5,071 nucleotides of DNA from Thermoguttaceae bacterium (GTDB taxonomy: Bacteria; Planctomycetota; Planctomycetia; Pirellulales; Thermoguttaceae), in NCBI GenBank assembly GCA_024653385.1, contig JANLFZ010000060.1, positions 425 to 5,495 on the forward strand. The letters run 5' to 3'. Made by a program: the position numbers and the translations under genes. Positions 1 through 5,071 of this stretch are shown piece after piece; positions within the stretch are counted from its first letter, which is position 1; each line of letters starts with the position of its first letter. The notes below the pieces were generated by a model that made no database searches, was not told the DNA's origin, and saw nothing but the letters and a program-made list of their open reading frames with translations.

Positions 1-1083
1 GTTGATTTCCAGCTTGCCTTTCTCGCCGATGAAGATCGCGCCCAGTCCGGGGCCGCGGTCGCCGTCGAGGTGGAGCTTCAACTCGGTGCCGCTGGCGAAC
101 TTCATGGTCACCTTGGCCCGCGGCCCCGTGAGCTTGGCCATGCCGTGGTAATCGGTGCCGGTGTCGATGTCGCCCGTGTCGCCGACCACCACGCCGCCGA
201 CGGTTTCCCGGGGCGCGAAGCGGCCCGTCTCGCGCACGGCGACCGGCTCTTCGAGCAGCACCTCGACCGGTCCGGTATCGTCGGTGCCCAGCGCTCGGTT
301 GATCTGGTCGTACGAGTGCGTGCCCCAGCCGGTCACGCCGAAACACAATCCGCCGCCGTCGTAATCCCACCACCGGGCCCAGCCGTGGTGCAGCGCCGAC
401 TCGTAGGGCCGCAGCTCGGCCTGGTTGGTCCACATGTCCCACCACGGCTCGACGGGCCCATTGACGTCCTTGGTCGAGGTCTTGGTCCATCGCTCCGGCC
501 CCACGAAGTTCGGGGCCAGCACCGTCAGAATCTTGCCCAACGCGCCGTTCTTGACCAGATCGCTGGCCCAGTTGTTGATCGGCATCGAACGCTGCTGCGT
601 GCCGACCTGGGTGACCTTGTTGTACTTGCGCGCGGCGTTGACCATGTACCGGCCCTCGGCAATGGTCAGGCACATGGGCTTCTCGATGTACACGTCCATG
701 CCCATCTGCATGGCGAGGATGGTGATCCACGCCCTGGCGTGCGTGGTGGTCTCGACCATCACCGCGTCGAGCTTCTCTTTCTCGATCATCTCGCGGAAAT
801 CGGCGTAGCAGCCCCACTTGGCCCCGCCCGAAAGCTGCTTGACATAGTCCTGGGCCTTGCGGAACTCGCAGTCGGCGGCGGCGACCACGCGGAAGGCGGG
901 CACGTCGGCCCCTTCGCGGATCACGTGCGCCCGGCCGCCACACCCAATCACCCCGACGCGCACCGTCTCGCTCGGCGCCGCGCCCTTAAGGCCCAACGCG
1001 CCCGCATGCACCAGAACCGGCAACGCCACGGTTGCCGCGCCCGCCTTGAGCATCTCACGCCGCGTCCAGTGGGATCGAGTCAT
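1..1083 (-). CDS. Gfo/Idh/MocA family oxidoreductase with Tat signal, C-terminus cut off by the window
   Basis: Reading the minus strand from the ATG at 1083 gives 361 open codons to the window edge, so the gene is partial at its 3' end; planctomycete relatives usually run to roughly 430-450 residues. Residues 8-13 (RREMLK) followed by a small hydrophobic stretch to about residue 36 form a twin-arginine signal, so the protein is probably exported folded, with its cofactor bound. Residues 43-51 (VGVIGCGGR) are the Rossmann dinucleotide-binding loop, D71 ends the second strand, EKP at 134-136 is the family hallmark containing the usual catalytic lysine, and VGTQQRS (160-166) and DYDGGG (240-245) followed by W253, G254, H256 and D259 match the C-terminal substrate domain. 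The start is fixed by GGAGG nine bases upstream (1093-1097) and by the Tat motif right after it. The family performs NAD(P)-linked oxidation or reduction, often of sugars or cyclitols; the substrate cannot be read from the sequence. Confidence 0.93.
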   Translation of the reverse strand, partial: MTRSHWTRREMLKAGAATVALPVLVHAGALGLKGAAPSETVRVGVIGCGGRAHVIREGADVPAFRVVAAADCEFRKAQDYVKQLSGGAKWGCYADFREMIEKEKLDAVMVETTTHARAWITILAMQMGMDVYIEKPMCLTIAEGRYMVNAARKYNKVTQVGTQQRSMPINNWASDLVKNGALGKILTVLAPNFVGPERWTKTSTKDVNGPVEPWWDMWTNQAELRPYESALHHGWARWWDYDGGGLCFGVTGWGTHSYDQINRALGTDDTGPVEVLLEEPVAVRETGRFAPRETVGGVVVGDTGDIDTGTDYHGMAKLTGPRAKVTMKFASGTELKLHLDGDRGPGLGAIFIGEKGKLEIN

Positions 1084-1152
1084 CTCGCGTTTCCTCCAGG
1101 TTGGATCGATCAACACGGCCCGGGATAAGGCCCGGACCCTGGCAGCAACCCG

Positions 1153-1181
1153 ATTCTCCCCCACGGCGGTACGTGTGTCAA
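1153..1181 (-). promoter_or_regulatory. Sigma70-like promoter for the oxidoreductase gene
   Basis: On the minus strand a perfect -35 hexamer TTGACA (plus-strand positions 1176-1181) is followed after exactly 17 bases by GAGAAT (1153-1158), which matches four of six -10 consensus bases. It lies about 70 bases upstream of the oxidoreductase start and points at it. The -35 and the spacing are strong; the -10 is mediocre, and planctomycete promoters are not well enough characterised to be sure. Confidence 0.5.
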
Positions 1182-1201
1182 TCGACCTCAGGCCCGCCTG
1201 A

Positions 1202-1230
1202 TTGCCGTCGGAAGCGGTGCGCGGTAGACT
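1202..1230 (+). promoter_or_regulatory. Possible promoter for the small zinc-ribbon gene
   Basis: TTGCCG (1202-1207) and TAGACT (1225-1230) are 17 bases apart, each matching four of six sigma70 consensus bases. The element lies about 95 bases before the ATG at 1325 and is back to back with the minus-strand promoter at 1153-1181, as expected for a divergent intergenic region. If real, it also argues against the in-frame TTG at 1202 as a start codon, because that TTG would be part of the -35 box. The match is modest and could be chance. Confidence 0.35.
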
Positions 1231-1324
1231 TCGGGTTTCGACGCAGGAATGTGCCCCCGGATTGGGGCGATTCCGTTCGAGGCTGGACCGCCGGTACCCC
1301 CCGTCGCCCCGAAAGAGCATCGCC

Positions 1325-1459
1325 ATGGGAATTCGTCCTCGGACCCGATTCGTCAAGAAGCTCAAGGCCCACCGCTGCCCCAAGTGCGGCGCGAAACTCC
1401 ATCCCCACGTCGGCCGCTGCCGCCGATGCCACCAGACGCAACCGCGCCCAAAGAAATAG
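1325..1459 (+). CDS. Small basic zinc-ribbon-like protein, 44 residues
   Basis: The ATG at 1325 opens a 44-residue, very basic protein ending in TAG at 1457-1459. Two CxxC-type knuckles are visible: CPKCG (residues 19-23) and CRRCH (33-37), separated by ten residues, which is the layout of a four-cysteine zinc ribbon; the following histidine could also take part. The flanks are rich in Arg and Lys (RPRTRFVKKLKAHR before, RPKK at the end), suggesting nucleic-acid or ribosome binding, but this is inference. It is not a recognisable ribosomal protein such as bL32, bL33 or bL36. An in-frame TTG at 1202 would make it 85 residues, but the added stretch is low-complexity and overlaps a possible promoter. 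A purine-rich GAAAGAG lies about seven bases before the ATG and is only a weak ribosome-binding site. I do not know a function. A real gene is likely because both cysteine pairs are placed well and the frame ends directly before a hairpin. Confidence 0.65.
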   Translation: MGIRPRTRFVKKLKAHRCPKCGAKLHPHVGRCRRCHQTQPRPKK

Positions 1460-1483
1460 GGCCGGCACGGGTATTACCCGGCC
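1460..1483 (+). terminator. Hairpin right after the zinc-ribbon gene, possible terminator
   Basis: Immediately after the stop codon, CGGGT (1468-1472) and ACCCG (1476-1480) form a perfect five-base-pair stem with a three-base loop. An alternative fold pairs GGCCGG (1460-1465) with CCGGCC (1478-1483). No clear T-run follows (GCTTGTCTAG), so it is a weak intrinsic terminator at best, or a 3'-end stabilising structure. Confidence 0.4.
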
Positions 1484-1630
1484 GCTTGTCTAGGGGATGT
1501 TTAGGCGGTCGGCTTCTTCCTCCAAAAACCCCTCTCTTGGGTAGATATCTCGATTTCTTGCCTACCGATTCCGTCGCCCTGCGGGGTTAAGGTGGTAGAG
1601 CGCCCCAGTGCGATAGTATCCCCCTGCGCT

Positions 1631-1647
1631 GGTGGCAATCGGCCACC
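1631..1647 (+). repeat. Perfect 6-bp hairpin in the sigma factor leader
   Basis: GGTGGC (1631-1636) and GCCACC (1642-1647) form a perfect stem around the five-base loop AATCG. No T-run follows, so it is not a standard terminator. Its left arm is shared at two bases with the competing stem 1605-1611/1626-1632, so the two folds are largely exclusive. Confidence 0.4.
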
Positions 1648-1651
1648 TGAT
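1641..1651 (+). repeat. Direct repeat GGCCACCTGAT, first copy
   Basis: The eleven bases GGCCACCTGAT occur here and again at 1707-1717, where the repeat ends within the ATG of the sigma factor gene. The spacing between copies is 66 bases. Both copies could pair with the GGTGGC at 1631-1636. The role, if any, is unknown. Confidence 0.45.
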
Positions 1652-1706
1652 TTGGTAACCTGATCGAGACGAGGGGATCGCCTTTTTGGGGTCACGGCGA
1701 AGGACG

Positions 1707-1717
1707 GGCCACCTGAT
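1707..1717 (+). repeat. Direct repeat GGCCACCTGAT, second copy, overlapping the sigma factor start
   Basis: This is the second exact copy of the eleven-base repeat. It lies between the probable ribosome-binding site GAAGGA (1699-1704) and the first two bases of the start codon, so pairing of this copy with the upstream GGTGGC would place the translation start in a stem. Confidence 0.45.
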
Positions 1718-2282
1718 GTCGAGCGATGTTGCTTGCAGCGACGGTTCGCCTCGACCGGCCGATCAGCCCAAGGTCGAGCGTTTCGCCAAGTTGCTGGCCA
1801 CGTGTCAGCGGCGCGTCTTTCTGTACGTGCTCGGGCTGTTGCACAACGCCACCGATGCGGAAGAAGTCCTCCAAGAGACCAACCTGGTGCTCTGGCGCAA
1901 GTTCGACCAGTACCAGCCCGGCACGAGTTTCGATCGTTGGGCGTGCCGGATTGCCCAGTACGAGGCCTTCAAGTTCCGCCAGAAGAAGGCCCGGGGCGAG
2001 CGACTGTTCTCGAACGAGTTTGTCGAACGTCTGGCCCACCAGACCGAGCGCGATTGGGAGTCGCTCGACGCGCGGCGTGCTGCCCTGGTCGAGTGCCTGG
2101 GCAAGCTGAGCGAGAAAGACCGCCAACTGGTGATCGAGCGGTATCGAGAGCGGGCGACGACGCGCCGTGTCGCCACCGCGTTGGGCCGCAGCATCCAAGG
2201 CACGCGCCGATCGTTGCACCGGATCCGAATGGCCTTGTTGGCCTGCATGGAACGGACCCTGGCGGTGGAGGAGCGGGCGTGA
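1716..2282 (+). CDS. ECF-type sigma-70 factor, Rhodopirellula/Verrucomicrobium (gvs1-like) family
   Basis: The 188-residue protein directs RNA polymerase to a specific promoter set. Sigma region 2 spans about residues 23-92: the stretch from D47 (DAEEVLQETNLVLWRKF) and the following PGTSFDRWACRIAQYEAFKFRQKK carry the core-binding and -10 recognition helices, with the wording typical of the planctomycete/verrucomicrobial family (TIGR02989 style). Region 4 spans about 118-180: LSEKDRQLVIERY (131-143) is its first helix, and ATALGRSIQGTRRSLHRIR (153-171) is the helix-turn-helix for the -35 box. The length is normal for an ECF factor. I chose ATG 1716, with GAAGGA eleven bases upstream; an in-frame TTG at 1686 would add ten residues without family support. 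The TGA overlaps the GTG of the next gene by four bases, so the two are coupled, and the neighbour is its likely membrane regulator. Region 4's loop (RATTRRVATALG) is unusually basic compared with the common acidic form. Target genes cannot be read here. Confidence 0.92.
   Translation: MSSDVACSDGSPRPADQPKVERFAKLLATCQRRVFLYVLGLLHNATDAEEVLQETNLVLWRKFDQYQPGTSFDRWACRIAQYEAFKFRQKKARGERLFSNEFVERLAHQTERDWESLDARRAALVECLGKLSEKDRQLVIERYRERATTRRVATALGRSIQGTRRSLHRIRMALLACMERTLAVEERA
2267..2273 (+). promoter_or_regulatory. Strong ribosome-binding site that fixes the GTG start of the FecR gene
   Basis: GGAGGAG lies within the end of the sigma factor frame, five bases before the GTG at 2279. It decides the start of the downstream frame, which is open far upstream (to 1733) in the region overlapping the sigma gene, and supports translational coupling through the GTGA overlap. 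Confidence 0.7.
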
Positions 2283-3985
2283 CGCCGATCGACCCCTGGA
2301 GCGAACTGGCCGAACTGACCGCCGCGTTGTGCGACGGCCAGCTCGACCCCGAACAGGCCGCCCGGCTCGAACAACTGGCCGACGAGTCGGACGAGTCGCG
2401 CGGGTTCTTCCTCCGTTATCTGCAGCTTCACGGCGAGTTGCTGTGGGACCATGCCGTTGGGGCCGGCAGAGAAGAGCGATCGTCGTGGTCCGGCGAGGCG
2501 CCGGCCTCGGGGGAGCCGGCGCGCCGGGCCGCGGGGGTTCGATTGGTCAGGCGGTGGGGCTGGGTCGCGGCGGCACTGGCCGCCTCGCTCGTCCTGGCCG
2601 CACTGTGGTTGCCGACGCGGGGGCCCCACGGGCCGGCCCCCGACGTCGGCGCCGCCGTGGCCCGGCTCGTGCGATCGATCGATGCCGACGTAACCTGCCG
2701 GGGTAACGCCGTGGCCGAAGACGCCGACCTCGTCGCCGGACAACGCCTCCACATGGCGCACGGCCTGGCCGAAATCCACTTTGCGTGCGGCGCCCGGGTG
2801 ATCGTCGAAGGCCCGGCGGCGGTCGATCTCGAATCGGCCGGCCGGCTGTTTGTCCATCGCGGCCGGCTGGTGGCCCACGCCTCCGGCGAGGCCGCGGGCT
2901 TTGCCGTGGCCACGGACACGCTCGTGGTGATCGACCGGGGCACCGAGTTCGGCCTGTCGGTCGCCGAGGCCGGCCCATGCGAAGTCCACGTCTTCGACGG
3001 CGCCGTGGATCTCCAGTCGCCGCAAGGGCCGCTCGACCCACCGCGATCGTGGAAGCGACTCCGTGCCGGCCAGGCCGCGCGCGTCCTCGCGGCCGCGCAC
3101 GGAGACCGGCCGCAGATCGAAGACATCGTCGCCCAAGCCGATCGCTTCGTGCGGGACCTGCCGCCGCGTGAGGCGGGTTCGGTGGCCGCGTTGCGCCGGA
3201 TCGTGGCGAGCCAACCGCGATTGATCCACCATTACCCGTTCGAAGGCGCTTCACCTGAAGATCGGCTCCGGGACCGCCGCGGGAACCTCGATCTTACCGA
3301 GGCGGTCATGCGCGACGGCGCGGGCGCTAGTGCCATCGCGTGGGACGCGCGCGGGTTCGACGCCACGACCCGGGCGGTCCGCCTGGGCCGAGCCCGCATC
3401 TCGGGCAATGCACGCGGCGTCGGACTCCAGTCCGATGCCGTCTTCCTTCCCCCGGCCGAGATGACGGTGGAACTCTTGCTGCGTTTGGACGACTCGGGCG
3501 ATCTGGCCGACGGGGCGATCCGCGCCGCCCTGGCCACGCGCCAGAGCCGCCGCGCGTGCGGGTTTTTCGTGATGGCCCTGGACCACGGGCAGCTTGGTCA
3601 CCTGCTCGACGGGCAGGCGCCGTGGGTCCTCGGCGAGCCCGACGCCGCCTCGATGCCCGGCGTGGAACACTTCGCGCTGATTCCCGGCGACTGGTATTAC
3701 GTGGCCGCGACCTTCCGCGCCGGCGCGGGCCAAACCCTCGTCAACTCGTATGCGGCCAACCTCAGCCGGGGCGACCGCTTACTCGCTCGGGTCGTGCGCG
3801 ACTGCATGGCGCCGGGCGTGCCCGCCGCCGGCCGGCTGGGCATCGGCAAGGGCTTTGACGACGACTTGGCCCATGCGTACCCCTGGTCGGGTGAACTGGA
3901 CGAGGTGGCCATCTACGACGCCGTGCTCGACGCGGCAACGCTCCAGCGGCATCTCGACGCGGTGACGGGGCGGTCCCCGCCATAG
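2279..3985 (+). CDS. FecR-domain transmembrane anti-sigma-like protein with LamG-like C-terminal domain
   Basis: The 568-residue protein probably regulates the sigma factor encoded just before it. Residues 8-57 (for example LCDGQLDPEQAARLEQL, then LRYLQLHGELLW) form the cytoplasmic anti-sigma-like helical part usual in planctomycete FecR proteins; there is no HxxxCxxC zinc motif. A disordered, Arg-rich linker follows (61-92), then one membrane helix at about 93-112 (WGWVAAALAASLVLAALWLP). The FecR domain lies outside at about 151-245, with GQRL, GARVIVEGPA and IDRGTEFGLSV then VFDGAVDL as landmarks. From H317 (HHYPFEG) to about 560 comes a concanavalin/LamG-like jellyroll, shown by WYYVAATF near 470-477 and the closing ELDEVAIYD at 539-547. 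Such domains bind sugars or act as sensors; the ligand is unknown. The GTG at 2279 has GGAGGAG five bases upstream and overlaps the sigma stop. The open frame extends upstream to 1733, but that part is a shadow of the sigma gene. Regulation of the sigma factor is inferred from context. Confidence 0.88.
   Translation: MTPIDPWSELAELTAALCDGQLDPEQAARLEQLADESDESRGFFLRYLQLHGELLWDHAVGAGREERSSWSGEAPASGEPARRAAGVRLVRRWGWVAAALAASLVLAALWLPTRGPHGPAPDVGAAVARLVRSIDADVTCRGNAVAEDADLVAGQRLHMAHGLAEIHFACGARVIVEGPAAVDLESAGRLFVHRGRLVAHASGEAAGFAVATDTLVVIDRGTEFGLSVAEAGPCEVHVFDGAVDLQSPQGPLDPPRSWKRLRAGQAARVLAAAHGDRPQIEDIVAQADRFVRDLPPREAGSVAALRRIVASQPRLIHHYPFEGASPEDRLRDRRGNLDLTEAVMRDGAGASAIAWDARGFDATTRAVRLGRARISGNARGVGLQSDAVFLPPAEMTVELLLRLDDSGDLADGAIRAALATRQSRRACGFFVMALDHGQLGHLLDGQAPWVLGEPDAASMPGVEHFALIPGDWYYVAATFRAGAGQTLVNSYAANLSRGDRLLARVVRDCMAPGVPAAGRLGIGKGFDDDLAHAYPWSGELDEVAIYDAVLDAATLQRHLDAVTGRSPP
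3969..3981 (+). terminator. GC hairpin at the end of the FecR gene, weak terminator candidate
   Basis: GGCGG (3969-3973) and CCGCC (3977-3981) form a perfect five-base-pair stem with a TCC loop that ends one base before the stop codon. No T-run follows directly; the nearest T-rich patch is around 4010-4018. In DNA this GC-rich such a stem may be chance. Confidence 0.22.
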
Positions 3986-4011
3986 TGGCGCGGGCGACAT
4001 GCGCGGCCGTC

Positions 4012-4040
4012 TTGTTCTTCCGAGGGGGGTGAAGTATACT
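4012..4040 (+). promoter_or_regulatory. Sigma70-like promoter for the ATPase gene
   Basis: TTGTTC (4012-4017, four of six -35 bases) and TATACT (4035-4040, five of six -10 bases) are separated by exactly 17 bases. It is the best promoter match in the window and lies 27 bases after the FecR stop codon and 63 bases before the ATPase ATG, so the ATPase probably has its own transcript. The -10 box is inside a perfect palindrome (4031-4042). Confidence 0.6.
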
Positions 4041-4047
4041 TCCTCGG
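4020..4047 (+). promoter_or_regulatory. Palindromic operator-like site over the -10 box of the ATPase promoter
   Basis: The core GAAGTATACTTC (4031-4042) is a perfect 12-base palindrome. Its flanks continue the symmetry: CCGAGG (4020-4025) pairs with CCTCGG (4042-4047; one base shared with the core end), with GGGGT inserted on the left side. A regulator bound here would cover the -10 box; alternatively, in RNA, it would be a hairpin at the very start of or just before the transcript. No regulator gene is next to it in the window. Confidence 0.45.
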
Positions 4048-4103
4048 TGCTTCGTTGCGTGCGGCGATGGTCGCACCAGATTCCCCCGGAAGGCGGAAAA
4101 GCG

Positions 4104-5071
4104 ATGTTTCGGTCCCTTTCGATCAGCAACTTCCGCGGTTTCCAAGACCTGCGCGTCGTGGGCCTCGATCGCTTCAACCTCTTCATGGGGCGAAACAACG
4201 TCGGCAAGACCGCGCTTCTGGAGGCGGTGTTTCTCCTGGCGGGACCGACCAATCCGGAGCTGCCGATTCGACTGAACTGGTTTCGCGGCGTGGATCAGGC
4301 CCGAGTCGACCCGGAAGAACTCTGGGGATGGCTCTTCTACGAGAAGGACTTTAAGAAGGCCATCACGATCGAGCTGCAAGACGTTTCGGGCAGGAAACGA
4401 ACGCTGATCTTAGAACTCGAAGAACGTAAGGAGATCCCCTTCAAGGAAAGCCGTCGTCCTTCACCCAAGGGATCTCGGTCCTCTGCGACGGCCGCGACGA
4501 GAAGTCCGCCGACGACACTGCGGCTGGATTACCGCGACGAAGCTGATCGCCGCTTCCACACCCGTGCATATATTTCGGAAGGCCTGCTTGCACTGGAACA
4601 CGCGCCTTCGCTGGCGGTTCCCAACAGCATTTACGTGAGCGGTCGCAGCGGGTATTCTTCCGAGAACCCGGAGCGATTCAGCAAGCTCCAAGAGGTGGGT
4701 GGAGAGTCGCGGCTTTTGGGGCCCCTGCGGATTCTGGAACCGCGGCTGAAAAGCCTCCACGTTCTCGTGACCGGCGCAGGTCCGATGATCCACGGAGACA
4801 TTGGAATCGGTCGGATGGTACCCGTCCCCATGATGGGCGAGGGGGTTGGGCGTCTTCTCACGCTCTTGCTTGCGATTACCGCCTCGCCCCGGGCGTTCGT
4901 CATGATCGACGAGATCGACAGCGGTCTGCACCACTCGGTCATGAAGGATATCTGGTCGGCCATTGCCGAGGCGGCACGGCAGGACGACGTGCAGGTTTTC
5001 TCGACGACGCATAGCTGGGAATGCCTCAAGGCCGCTCACGAATCGTTCTCGCAAGCCGAACGGTACGATCT
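4104..5071 (+). CDS. AAA/OLD-like P-loop ATPase (AAA_15/AAA_21 type), C-terminus cut off by the window
   Basis: Open from the ATG at 4104 to the window edge: 322 codons, partial at the 3' end. The opening MFRSLSISNFRGFQDL is the usual first strand of this class, followed by Walker A GRNNVGKT (29-36), an ABC-signature-like MGEGVGRLL (244-252), Walker B FVMIDEID (265-272) with catalytic glutamate E270, the D-loop-like SGLHH (273-277), and a switch histidine in STTHSWE (300-306). This is the full ABC-type ATPase set of the OLD/RecF-like group. About 200 residues separate Walker A from the signature, without a long coiled coil or CxxC hook, so it is not SMC, Rad50 or full-length RecF-like. Residues 115-140 are a Ser/Arg/Pro-rich linker. 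GGAAGG (4088-4093) ten bases upstream supports the start. Base composition is lower in GC than the genes to its left, and codons such as TTA and ATT are more frequent, which hints at transfer. Relatives often act with a TOPRIM or other nuclease encoded next to them, some in phage defence; a partner would be to the right and is not visible. Confidence 0.88.
   Translation, partial: MFRSLSISNFRGFQDLRVVGLDRFNLFMGRNNVGKTALLEAVFLLAGPTNPELPIRLNWFRGVDQARVDPEELWGWLFYEKDFKKAITIELQDVSGRKRTLILELEERKEIPFKESRRPSPKGSRSSATAATRSPPTTLRLDYRDEADRRFHTRAYISEGLLALEHAPSLAVPNSIYVSGRSGYSSENPERFSKLQEVGGESRLLGPLRILEPRLKSLHVLVTGAGPMIHGDIGIGRMVPVPMMGEGVGRLLTLLLAITASPRAFVMIDEIDSGLHHSVMKDIWSAIAEAARQDDVQVFSTTHSWECLKAAHESFSQAERYD

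Larger units (their letters stand above)
1484..1715 (+). other. Non-coding leader upstream of the sigma factor, with short dyads
   Basis: I find no convincing gene in this stretch; the open frames through it have no family motif. It is visibly less GC-rich in 1500-1570 than the coding regions around it. It holds several small inverted repeats: GGTAG/CTACC (1540-1544 and 1562-1566), CCAGTGC/GCGCTGG (1605-1611 and 1626-1632, one G-T pair), and GGTGGC/GCCACC (1631-1636 and 1642-1647). No clear sigma70-type promoter for the sigma factor gene is apparent; a GGTAACC at 1655-1661 is reminiscent of an ECF -35 box but I see no matching -10. Confidence 0.45.

Noticed and set aside
70..1128. A 352-codon open frame on the plus strand opposite the oxidoreductase
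   Set aside because: The His/Arg/Pro-rich translation has no family pattern, while the minus strand shows a Tat signal, Rossmann loop and EKP motif in one frame with a good ribosome-binding site.
1202..1324. A longer zinc-ribbon protein starting at TTG 1202
   Set aside because: The added 41 residues are low-complexity, TTG is a rare start, no ribosome-binding site is seen before it, and the codon coincides with a possible -35 box.
1681..1691. T-run TTTTT at 1683-1687 as a terminator ahead of the sigma factor
   Set aside because: No stable inverted repeat lies directly before it, so it lacks the stem needed for an intrinsic terminator.
1733..2278. Upstream extension of the FecR frame into the sigma factor gene
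   Set aside because: The added residues are Arg/Pro-rich shadow sequence of the sigma factor; the GTG at 2279 has GGAGGAG at ideal distance and the family N-terminus begins there.
1805..3232. A 475-codon open frame on the minus strand opposite the sigma factor and FecR genes
   Set aside because: It is antisense to two genes with clear domains, its translation is Arg/Pro/Gly-rich without any motif, and long antisense frames are expected in DNA with such high GC at third positions.
4461..5054. A 197-codon minus-strand frame opposite the ATPase
   Set aside because: It overlaps the ATPase signature, Walker B and switch-histidine region read in the other direction and shows no motif or ribosome-binding site of its own.
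1..5071. CRISPR arrays, tRNA or rRNA genes, insertion sequences
   Set aside because: I looked for regularly spaced repeats, cloverleaf-like patterns, rRNA-like stretches and transposase motifs or terminal inverted repeats and found none.

Overview
The window looks like chromosomal DNA from a high-GC planctomycete (Planctomycetota, possibly Pirellulales-like). The evidence is the gene mix: a twin-arginine-exported Gfo/Idh/MocA oxidoreductase, an ECF-type sigma factor of the Rhodopirellula/Verrucomicrobium kind, and a one-TM FecR protein with a LamG-like C-terminal domain. The assignment rests on family style only; there is no rRNA or other marker gene here.

Layout. Positions 1-1083 (minus strand) hold the N-terminal 361 codons of the oxidoreductase; its C-terminus lies beyond the left edge. 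Positions 1084-1324 form a divergent intergenic region with one promoter-like element on each strand, back to back. A 44-residue zinc-ribbon-like protein follows at 1325-1459 (+), then a hairpin and about 250 bases of non-coding leader with several short dyads and an 11-base direct repeat that reaches the next start codon. Positions 1716-2282 (+) encode the sigma factor. It overlaps by four bases the FecR/LamG gene at 2279-3985 (+), so these two form a translationally coupled pair. Positions 3986-4103 carry a good sigma70-like promoter whose -10 box sits inside a 12-base perfect palindrome, and then a P-loop ATPase of the OLD/AAA_15-AAA_21 type starts at 4104 (+) and runs off the right edge.

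How the parts work together. The sigma factor and the membrane FecR protein are probably a regulator pair: the FecR-type protein would hold or signal to the sigma factor, with its periplasmic LamG-like domain as a possible sensor or binding module. The oxidoreductase and the zinc-ribbon gene appear to be separate transcription units. The ATPase has its own promoter and visibly lower GC than the sigma/FecR pair, and may belong to an acquired unit (possibly defence-related) continuing to the right of the window.

Most of the window is ordinary for this phylum. The points most worth a second look are the ATPase with its palindromic promoter and base-composition shift, and the structured leader in front of the sigma factor.
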